NCBI GenBank assembly: GCA_026393735.1
Contig: JAPKZP010000498.1
Location: forward strand, 1-10,852
Source: Acidobacteriota bacterium
GTDB lineage: Bacteria; Acidobacteriota; Vicinamibacteria; Vicinamibacterales; JAKQTR01
Reading direction: 5' to 3'
DNA length: 10,852 nucleotides
This document shows, in pieces, positions 1-5,304 of the stretch. Made by a program: the position numbers and the translations under genes. Position 1 is the stretch's first letter. Every line of letters starts with the position of its first letter. Below the pieces are notes generated by a model. That model was not told the origin of the DNA, did no database searches, and saw nothing but the letters and a program-made list of their open reading frames with translations.

Positions 1-434
1 CCGATCACGTTGACGACCGTCAGCACCGCCGTGATGCCGGCAATCACGGTGATCCGCGACCAGCCGGAGGCGGCGCCTGCCCAGTAGTACCCGAGCGCGA
101 GCGCCAGCCCGTTGGCCACACTGGCGTGGCTGGTGACGCGCGTGAACCACTGCATCCACCCGACTTCGAAGGCGGCGAAGCGGCCGAACGCGGCGCGCGC
201 GTACAGGTACGGGCCGCCCGTGGCGTCGAACCGGCTTCCCACTTCAGCCAGCGACAGCGCGATGACCATGGTGACCAGCGTGCCGCCGAGAATGGCGATC
301 GGGCTCCACGCCCCGACGGCCGCCGCGATCTGGGACGGCATCAGGAAGACGGCCCCGCCGATGGTCTGGTTGATGCCGATGGCCGTCAGATCCCAGCGGC
401 CGAGGGCCCGTTTGAGTGTGTGCGTAACAGCCAT
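1..434 (-). CDS. APC-family amino-acid permease, N-terminal part (3' end cut by window edge)
   Basis: Integral inner-membrane secondary transporter of the amino acid-polyamine-organocation superfamily, expected to move amino acids by proton or solute coupling. Only about 144 residues are present; the family is normally 430-500 residues, so roughly two thirds lies beyond position 1. Reading leftward from the ATG at 434-432, a short basic cytoplasmic N-terminus (MAVTHTLKRALGRWDL) leads into TM1 with the glycine-rich stretch TAIGINQTIGGAVFLMPS. This is the unwound substrate-binding helix typical of the family (commonly GxxIGxGIF). A second hydrophobic helix follows (SPIAILGGTLVTMVIALSLAEVG), then the conserved GGPYLYARAAFG loop, TM3 and the start of TM4. 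The substrate cannot be told from this part. A sigma70-like promoter lies just upstream, so it may be transcribed separately from the kinase-like gene behind it. Family assignment is confident. Confidence 0.9.
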   Translation of the reverse strand, partial: MAVTHTLKRALGRWDLTAIGINQTIGGAVFLMPSQIAAAVGAWSPIAILGGTLVTMVIALSLAEVGSRFDATGGPYLYARAAFGRFAAFEVGWMQWFTRVTSHASVANGLALALGYYWAGAASGWSRITVIAGITAVLTVVNVI

Positions 435-553
435 GATGCGGGGTCCCCCGGCACGAGTGGGGGCGTTTGTAGCACGATCCGCTGCCGCAGACAACCGAGT
501 CGAGGCGAGTCGAGGCACTCGGCCGGGGCCCCGGAGGCGCCGCCTGCGGCCGG
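435..553. other. Intergenic spacer between kinase-like gene and permease
   Basis: This 119-bp gap lies between the stop of the minus-strand kinase-like gene and the permease start. It holds a candidate promoter for the permease (466-494), a 10-bp direct repeat gagtcgaggc/gagtcgaggc (497-516), a short inverted repeat ccgagt (495-500)/actcgg (517-522), and a GC-rich palindromic patch near 522-552. None of the hairpins is followed by a T run on the minus strand, so a factor-independent terminator is not supported. Confidence 0.5.
466..494 (-). promoter_or_regulatory. Candidate sigma70-type promoter of the permease gene
   Basis: On the minus strand, TTGTCT (494-489) and TACAAA (471-466) are separated by exactly 17 bases. 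Each hexamer matches the housekeeping consensus (TTGACA, TATAAT) at four of six positions. Transcription would begin near 459, leaving a leader of about 25 bases before the ATG at 434. The leader contains only a weak G-rich ribosome-binding site (GGGGGA, about 9 bases upstream of the start). Spacing and position are good, but the hexamers are imperfect and the assignment rests on inspection only. Confidence 0.4.
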
Positions 554-2365
554 TTACAGGGCCGCCTGCACCGCCGGCAGCAGGATTTCGAAGCTCGTGC
601 CCTCGCCAATCTTCGTCGACACGTTCACGCAGCCGCCGTGCTGGCTCACGATGGCGTACAGGGTCGCCAGGCCGAGGCCCGCGGTCGGCTCGTCGGACTT
701 CGTGCTGCCGAACGGCTCGAAGATGTGCGCCAGCGCTTCGTTCGGGATGCCGTCGCCGGTATCGCTGACGGCGAGGCGCGCATACCGGCCCGGGCGCATC
801 GCCAGCGGGAACGCGGTCTCGGCGTCCAGCACCACCGCGCCCGTGTCGATCCGCAGCCGGCCGCCTGCGGGCATCGCGTCGCGCGCATTGGTGGCGAGGT
901 CGAGCAGCATCACGCGCAGGTGCGCAGGGTCGATCACGGTCGCGGCGCCGGGGCCCGGCGTGCATTCGATGCGGACCGACGGCCCCAGCGCGTCCCGGAG
1001 CGACGGCAACGCGTCGGACACGGCAATCGCGAGATCGACCCTGATCGGCCGTCCGCGCTGCTGACGGCTCACAGCCGCGAGGTTGCGCGTGAACTCCACC
1101 ATCCGGAGGATCTGTTCCGAAGCTCGTTGCGCGTCGTTGCGCAGCGGATCGCCGGCGGCCAACGCGTCGAGCGCTCGATCCGCGAACGCCGAGAGCACCT
1201 GCAGCGGCGGCGTGAATTCGTCGGCGACCACGCCGGCGAGGCGGCTGACGGCCTCGAGCTTGCGCGCCTCGCGCAGCCGGGCTTCGAGGCTGGCGCGCGC
1301 CCGCTCGTCCGCCACCCGCTGCCTTTCGAGGACGCGATAGGCGACGCCGGCGAGCGACGCCAACGCCACGAGCGCGACCAGGACGACCAGGCGGTGACCG
1401 GGCGCGAGGTTCTCGTGGAAGACCTGGGCCGTGTGCAGGACGAAGTGCACCAGCGGAAACGCCAGGGCGCTGGCCACCAGGAACGATCCGACCCGAACCG
1501 GATCGAGGCTGCGCCGCGCATCGCGGTCGCGCACGTCGTCGTCGACGGTTCGCGGCAGATCGGCCTCGCGCAGCCGGAATGCCAGCACGAACAGCATCGG
1601 CGGGATGGCCCAGATGAGGTCGGTCGCGGCCCCGTTCCGCAGCACGAGGAACCCCGCGTCGCGTGCCAGATCGAGCCCGTCGGTGGCGGCCAGCGAAACC
1701 CCGGCCGCGGCCAGCGTGCCGTAGAGCGCGCGCCAGCGGAGGGATCCGCACGACCACGCGCGCCACGTCGCGCGGATGACGACCGCGATGTCGATCGTGA
1801 CGAACAGGAGCGACGAGGTCAGCGACGTGCTGAACGTCGCTGGATCCAACAGCACCGGGACCACCACGAAATAGGCGAACCAGCCCACCACGAGCAGCGT
1901 CACACCGGCCCACCGCAACTGGCGTTCCGTGTCGCGCTGCCGTTCCGCCCGGGGCAGGTGCGGCTTGCGCTCGAGGGCGAAGAGGATGGGCGAATAGAAG
2001 AACAGGTACGACGCGTCGACCAGCACGTCGTGCGACCGAGACCAGTCCTTCGCCGGGACGAGCGAGATCCACACGAGCGTGGCCAGCCAGAACACCATGG
2101 CGTACGCGAGGTGCGTCCAGAAGAGCCGCTCCTCGCGCTCGGGGATTCGCCTCAGCCCGTAGAAGCCCGCCATCGCGGCAGTCGCGACGAACGGGATTTC
2201 AAACGGCGAGGCGCCGAAGGCGGTGAGCGTGCCGGGGTCCATCAGCGGCACGCTGTAGATCACCGCTTCGGCGGCCAGGACGCCGAGATAGAGCTGCACC
2301 AGGGTGTCGTGCAGGAACAGCCGCACGAACGCGGACTCGACGAGCGCCGCCGCCCTCTTGGCCAT
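554..2365 (-). CDS. Polytopic membrane sensor histidine-kinase-like protein lacking the phosphoacceptor His
   Basis: A 603-residue protein. Residues about 20-345 contain roughly ten hydrophobic segments, an unusual integral-membrane sensor region without a recognisable PAS or HAMP domain. A short charged coiled-coil linker follows (about 345-372), then a DHp-like segment (about 368-430) and a HATPase_c lobe (about 455-600). ATP-lobe motifs are intact: N-box LATNARDAM (N493), G1 VSDTGDGIP (D535), F-box IFEPFGSTK (about 548-556) and G2 GLGLAT (about 563-568). The H-box reads VVADEFTPPL where NtrB-like and hybrid kinases have VAHDFNNLL, so Asp382 stands at the histidine position. No other histidine lies in the DHp region. 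It may bind or hydrolyse ATP without autophosphorylating, acting as a pseudokinase or on a non-standard residue. No response regulator is seen in the window. The start at 2365 is preceded by AAGG at suitable spacing. Confidence 0.88.
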   Translation of the reverse strand: MAKRAAALVESAFVRLFLHDTLVQLYLGVLAAEAVIYSVPLMDPGTLTAFGASPFEIPFVATAAMAGFYGLRRIPEREERLFWTHLAYAMVFWLATLVWISLVPAKDWSRSHDVLVDASYLFFYSPILFALERKPHLPRAERQRDTERQLRWAGVTLLVVGWFAYFVVVPVLLDPATFSTSLTSSLLFVTIDIAVVIRATWRAWSCGSLRWRALYGTLAAAGVSLAATDGLDLARDAGFLVLRNGAATDLIWAIPPMLFVLAFRLREADLPRTVDDDVRDRDARRSLDPVRVGSFLVASALAFPLVHFVLHTAQVFHENLAPGHRLVVLVALVALASLAGVAYRVLERQRVADERARASLEARLREARKLEAVSRLAGVVADEFTPPLQVLSAFADRALDALAAGDPLRNDAQRASEQILRMVEFTRNLAAVSRQQRGRPIRVDLAIAVSDALPSLRDALGPSVRIECTPGPGAATVIDPAHLRVMLLDLATNARDAMPAGGRLRIDTGAVVLDAETAFPLAMRPGRYARLAVSDTGDGIPNEALAHIFEPFGSTKSDEPTAGLGLATLYAIVSQHGGCVNVSTKIGEGTSFEILLPAVQAAL

Positions 2366-2488
2366 AGACGCCTTATCATACGCGGATCAGCCCGCCACGG
2401 CCCTGACGTACGACCTCACGTATCTCTGGCGTCCCTCGGAGGGAAGCATGCAAGAATACGGCGGGCGCATGGCGCCAGTCCCGACACG
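2366..2488. promoter_or_regulatory. Divergent regulatory region between kinase-like gene and ABC permease operon
   Basis: This 123-bp region must hold the promoters for both directions. It contains two direct copies of T(G/C)ACGTA at 2404-2410 and 2416-2422, spaced 12 bp start to start, which could be an operator half-site pair. A strong Shine-Dalgarno (2438-2443) and a short leader reading frame (2448-2495) follow. I could not identify a convincing -35/-10 pair for either strand by eye. Confidence 0.4.
2438..2443 (+). promoter_or_regulatory. Strong Shine-Dalgarno (GGAGGG) of the leader ORF
   Basis: GGAGGG lies four to five bases before the ATG at 2448. It is the only good ribosome-binding site between the kinase-like gene and the first permease gene, and it belongs to the leader ORF. 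The permease start at 2489 has no purine-rich site of its own in the preceding 20 bases. Confidence 0.55.
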
Positions 2489-2495
2489 ATGCTGA
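2448..2495 (+). CDS. 15-codon leader peptide overlapping the ABC permease start
   Basis: A short reading frame encodes MQEYGGRMAPVPTRC and then TGA. It starts behind a strong GGAGGG site and stops at 2493-2495, so its end overlaps the permease ATG at 2489-2491 (ATGCTGA). The permease has no ribosome-binding site of its own. The arrangement therefore suggests translational coupling, with ribosomes ending the leader re-initiating at the permease. The peptide has no run of one amino acid that would mark a classic attenuator, although it contains two prolines and a Pro-Val-Pro triplet. Whether it is translated is unproven; the support is the site strength and the overlap geometry. Confidence 0.4.
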   Translation: MQEYGGRMAPVPTRC

Positions 2496-3466
2496 GATAC
2501 CTCGCCAATCGGATCGCCTTCGCGGTGCTGCTGGTGGCCGTCGTGTCGTCGGCCGCGCTGATGCTCACCGGCGTCGCGCCGGGCGACATCACGTCCGAGC
2601 AGGTGGGCGCGGGCGCAACCACGAGGTCGCTCGAGGCGGAGCGCGCGCGGCTGGGGCTCGACCGGCCCCTGGCGCAGCAGTACCTCGAGTGGGCCGGGCG
2701 CGCCGTGCGCCTCGACTTCGGCACGTCGCTGATGTACGGCCGGCCGGTCGCCGGCCTGGTCGCGGAGCGCGCGCGCAACACGGCCGTTCTGGCCGTCGTG
2801 GCACTGCTCCTCGCGACCCTGGTCGGCCTGCCCCTCGGCGTCGTCGCCGGCAGCCGGAGGGGCGTCGTGCCGGGCGTGATTCGCGCCGCCTCGGTCCTGG
2901 CGCTGTCGCTGCCGTCGCTCGTGAGTGCCCTGGTCCTTGTGCTGGTCGCGGCCCGCACGGGCTGGTGGCCAACCGGCGGCATGACGTCGCCGGGCCTCGA
3001 CCCCGCCGCCGGCTGGCTCGCCTGGGCGATGGACGTGGCTCGCCACTTCGTGCTGCCCGCGTGCGCGCTCGCGCTGCCGCTGGCCGCCACGATCGAGCGC
3101 CTGCAGGCGCAGGCCACCGCCGACACGATGCGGGAGCCGTACATCAGCGCGGCCCGGGCGCGCGGGATTCCGCCGCGGCGGGTGCTCTGGCGCCTCGCCC
3201 TCAAGCCCTCGCTCCGCCCGGTCACCGCGATCTACGGTCTCGTGTTCGGCAGCCTGCTCAGCGGCTCATTTGTCGTCGAGATCGTGACCGCATGGCCAGG
3301 GCTCGGCCGCCTGATGTTCGACGCCCTGCGCTCGCGCGACGTGCACCTCGTCGCCGGGTGCGCCGCGGCCGGCGGCGTCTTCCTCGCCCTCGGCGCCCTG
3401 GCATCCGATGTCGCCCTCGCCGTCGTCGATCCGCGCCTGCGCGGGCGCATGGAGTCGGAGTCGTGA
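2489..3466 (+). CDS. DppB/OppB-family peptide ABC transporter permease
   Basis: An inner-membrane permease subunit (325 residues, normal for the family) of a dipeptide/oligopeptide/nickel-type ABC importer. It begins MLRYLANRIAFAVLLVAVV, the standard DppB opening: a basic tip and TM1 followed by a VAPGD motif. The family region RLGLDRPLAQQYLEW...DFGTSL follows, then about five more membrane spans. The ATPase-docking EAA loop is visible as AARARGIPPRRVLWRLALKPSL at about residues 220-245, and VVEIVTAWPGLGRLMFDALRSRD near the C-terminus is also typical. The frame is open far upstream through GC bias, but the start at 2489 is fixed by where homology begins. Its stop overlaps the GTG of the next permease gene by four bases, the usual DppB-DppC pairing. 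No ATPase or solute-binding gene is in the window. The substrate is likely peptides but not determined. Confidence 0.9.
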   Translation: MLRYLANRIAFAVLLVAVVSSAALMLTGVAPGDITSEQVGAGATTRSLEAERARLGLDRPLAQQYLEWAGRAVRLDFGTSLMYGRPVAGLVAERARNTAVLAVVALLLATLVGLPLGVVAGSRRGVVPGVIRAASVLALSLPSLVSALVLVLVAARTGWWPTGGMTSPGLDPAAGWLAWAMDVARHFVLPACALALPLAATIERLQAQATADTMREPYISAARARGIPPRRVLWRLALKPSLRPVTAIYGLVFGSLLSGSFVVEIVTAWPGLGRLMFDALRSRDVHLVAGCAAAGGVFLALGALASDVALAVVDPRLRGRMESES

Positions 3467-5304
3467 AGCGCGCCGGCATCGGCATCCTCGCGTGCGTCGT
3501 GCTGGCCGCCGCGTTCGCGCCGGTCGTCACGCCCCACGGCGCGGCCGACCGCTTCGACGATTGCGCCTACGCGCCGCCCATGCCCATCCACGTGGTGGGG
3601 GCCGACGGACGCTGGCACGCGCCGTTCGTGTACCCGATCCGGCTGGTCGATCGTCTCGAGCGCCGCTTCGCCGAGGATCGCGATCATCCCATGGCACTCG
3701 AGTGGTTCGCGGCCGGCCTGTTCGTGCGGCTGTCGGACGAAGGGCACGGGCCGTGGCTGCCCCTCGGCGGCGACAGCTCCGGGCGTGACGTGTTCACGCG
3801 CCTCGTTCGCGGCGCGCGGCTGTCCCTCGGCGTGGCCCTGCTCGCCACGCTGGGCGCGCTCCTGATCGGCACCCTCGTGGGTGGTGTCGCCGGCATCGCC
3901 GGCGGGCTCGTCGACGACGGGCTGATGCGGCTGTCGGATTTCGTGCTCGTGCTGCCCGCCATGTACGTCGTGCTGTCGCTGCGCGCCGCGCTGCCGCTCG
4001 TGTTGAGCGCCGGCCAGGTGTTCGGGCTCGTGGCCGGCATCCTTGCCGTCGTCGGCTGGCCGATGGTGGCGCGCGGCGTGCGCGCGATCGTGGCGGCGGA
4101 GAGCGGGCGCGACTACGCGCAGGCGGCGCGGTCGCTCGGCATGGGCCCGGCGCGCCTGCTCGTGCGTCATCTCCTGCCCGCCGCGCGCGGGTTCGTCGCG
4201 ACGCAGGCCACGCTCCTCGTCGCCGCGTTCATCCTGGCCGAGGCCACGCTGTCGTACGTGGGCCTGGGCTTCCCGGATCCGTCCGTGAGCTGGGGCTCGA
4301 TGCTGCAGGAAGCCGCCAACGTGGCGGCGATCGCGGACGCGCCGTGGACGCTCGCGCCCGCGGCCGCGATCTTCGTCGTCGTACTCGCCGTGAACCTCGT
4401 GACGCAGTCGGACGCCGAACAACGTGCGGCGCTGGATGCAGACCGGCCTGCGCGGCCTGCTCGCCCTGGGCTCGAACGGCGAGGCGGCGTTCGTCGACGA
4501 GGACGAGGCCGAACGCATCGTCGCCGCCGTGCGCGAGGACGTCCCGCGCGACCGCGTCCTGCTCGCAGGCACGGGGCGCCAGTCCACGCGCGCGACCATC
4601 GCGGCGACGACGCGCGCGGCGAAGGCCGGTGCCGACGCGGTGCTCGTGCTGACGCCGTTCTACTTCAAGAGCCAGATGACGCACGACGCGCTCGTCGCGC
4701 ACTACCGCGCCGTCGCCGACGCGTCGCCGGTGCCGGTGCTGCTCTACAACTTCACCGCCGTCACCGCCATGAACATGGCGCCCGACACGGCGGCGGCGCT
4801 CGCGGCGCATCCGAACATCATCGGCATGAAGGACTCGAACGGCGACGTGGGCCAGGTGGCGGCGATCGTCGCCCGCACGCCGGCCGACTTCGCGGTCGTC
4901 GTGGGGTCCGCGCCCACGCTCTATCCGTCCCTCGTCGTCGGGGCCGCCGGCGCCATTGTCGCCGTGGCCAACGTCGTGCCGGAGGTCTGCGTGGCGCTCT
5001 ACGAGCTCGTGCGGGCGGGGAAGCACGACGACGCGAAGCGCCTGCAACGGAGACTGACGCCGCTGGCGCAGGCGGTGTCGGGCGGGTTCAGCATCCCGGG
5101 TTTGAAGATGGCGATGGACATCGCGGGCTACGTCGGCGGGGACGTGCGCGGGCCGCTGCGCCCCGCGAAGCCCGAGGCGCACGAGATCCTCGCACGCCTG
5201 TACGAGGACCTGGTCGGATAGAATCGAGGGAAACATGTCCCGACTTCCTGAATCGCCCCGCATCCTCCTCGGCCCGGGACCGAGCATGGTGTTACCCAGC
5301 GTGA
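3463..5304 (+). CDS. DppC/OppC-family ABC permease with native stop lost (frame runs on through the aldolase gene)
   Basis: Second permease subunit, partner of the upstream DppB-like protein. The GTG start overlaps the upstream TGA (GTGA), with GGAG eight bases before it. Genuine DppC sequence spans about residues 1-315 (to about 4410): TM1 (GILACVVLAAAFAPVV), the conserved GGDSSGRDVFTRLVRGARLSLG segment, further membrane helices, the EAA loop AQAARSLGMGPARLLVRHLLP, and the terminal block LSYVGLGFPDPSVSWGSML...IFVVVLAVNLV. The extracytoplasmic stretch between TM1 and the GRD motif is about 85 residues, longer than in E. coli DppC. After NLVTQS there is no stop. The frame continues for about 290 arginine-rich residues that are just the aldolase gene read out of frame, ending at 5304 inside the aminotransferase gene. 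The natural end was probably close to 4400, so the tail is best seen as an artefact of a deletion or misassembly. Confidence 0.75.
   Translation: MKRAGIGILACVVLAAAFAPVVTPHGAADRFDDCAYAPPMPIHVVGADGRWHAPFVYPIRLVDRLERRFAEDRDHPMALEWFAAGLFVRLSDEGHGPWLPLGGDSSGRDVFTRLVRGARLSLGVALLATLGALLIGTLVGGVAGIAGGLVDDGLMRLSDFVLVLPAMYVVLSLRAALPLVLSAGQVFGLVAGILAVVGWPMVARGVRAIVAAESGRDYAQAARSLGMGPARLLVRHLLPAARGFVATQATLLVAAFILAEATLSYVGLGFPDPSVSWGSMLQEAANVAAIADAPWTLAPAAAIFVVVLAVNLVTQSDAEQRAALDADRPARPARPGLERRGGVRRRGRGRTHRRRRARGRPARPRPARRHGAPVHARDHRGDDARGEGRCRRGARADAVLLQEPDDARRARRALPRRRRRVAGAGAALQLHRRHRHEHGARHGGGARGASEHHRHEGLERRRGPGGGDRRPHAGRLRGRRGVRAHALSVPRRRGRRRHCRRGQRRAGGLRGALRARAGGEARRREAPATETDAAGAGGVGRVQHPGFEDGDGHRGLRRRGRARAAAPREARGARDPRTPVRGPGRIESRETCPDFLNRPASSSARDRAWCYPA
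4399..4424 (+). other. Apparent deletion or misassembly junction between dppC-like and aldolase genes
   Basis: DppC homology ends at NLV (frame through 4393-4401), and aldolase homology begins about 20 bases later in a different frame (NNVRRWMQTG, from about 4418). The aldolase frame is closed just upstream by TGA at 4391-4393 and 4400-4402. Neither the permease stop nor the first 30 or so aldolase codons exist in any frame here. A simple single-base frameshift therefore cannot explain it, and loss of DNA between the two genes is the simplest reading. Confidence 0.6.
4424..5221 (+). CDS. DapA-superfamily aldolase, 4-hydroxy-2-oxoglutarate aldolase-like, N-terminally truncated
   Basis: A class I Schiff-base aldolase of the DHDPS/NAL family, with 265 residues from a GTG start against about 300 in intact members. 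Visible motifs are GSNGE (residues 16-20), LLAGTGRQST, LTPFYFKSQM, LLYNF (Tyr108), HPNIIGMKDSNGD (Schiff-base Lys136) and FSIPGLKMAMDIAGYVGG. The Tyr-to-Lys spacing is 28, as I recall for Tyr168 and Lys196 of human HOGA1, and K-D-S with HPNI.GMKDS is also HOGA1-like. The likely reaction is cleavage of 4-hydroxy-2-oxoglutarate to pyruvate and glyoxylate; dihydrodipicolinate synthase or another 2-oxo-acid aldolase is possible. The first beta strand with its PPxTTPF motif is missing, which should damage the barrel, so the gene as it stands may be inactive. The next gene, an AGXT-like aminotransferase 13 bp on, supports the glyoxylate reading. Confidence 0.8.
   Translation: MRRWMQTGLRGLLALGSNGEAAFVDEDEAERIVAAVREDVPRDRVLLAGTGRQSTRATIAATTRAAKAGADAVLVLTPFYFKSQMTHDALVAHYRAVADASPVPVLLYNFTAVTAMNMAPDTAAALAAHPNIIGMKDSNGDVGQVAAIVARTPADFAVVVGSAPTLYPSLVVGAAGAIVAVANVVPEVCVALYELVRAGKHDDAKRLQRRLTPLAQAVSGGFSIPGLKMAMDIAGYVGGDVRGPLRPAKPEAHEILARLYEDLVG

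Noticed and set aside
519..552. GC-rich palindromes as a terminator for the kinase-like gene
   Set aside because: The stems are short or overlapping (such as the ccggggccccgg palindrome), and there is no T run after them on the minus strand. Such patches are expected at this base composition.
2375..2380. TATGAT -10 box for the kinase-like gene (minus strand)
   Set aside because: The hexamer is good, but it lies only nine bases before the ATG and no -35 is found at 16-18 bases. Transcription would start at the ATG itself, which conflicts with the AAGG ribosome-binding site.
638..2488. Plus-strand open frame running upstream of the DppB start for about 1.85 kb
   Set aside because: It lies opposite the kinase-like gene, its translation is Arg/Glu/His-rich low-complexity sequence with no domain, and DppB homology begins exactly at the ATG at 2489. 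It is open only because of high GC.
4391..4424. Programmed frameshift joining DppC to the aldolase
   Set aside because: No slippery heptamer or following stem was seen, and the aldolase N-terminal strand is missing in every frame, so a frameshift would not restore a whole enzyme.
3463..5304. A genuine DppC-aldolase fusion protein
   Set aside because: The two homologous parts are in different frames, and the run-on part of the dppC frame is arginine-rich nonsense. A true fusion would need the aldolase in the same frame with its N-terminal strand.
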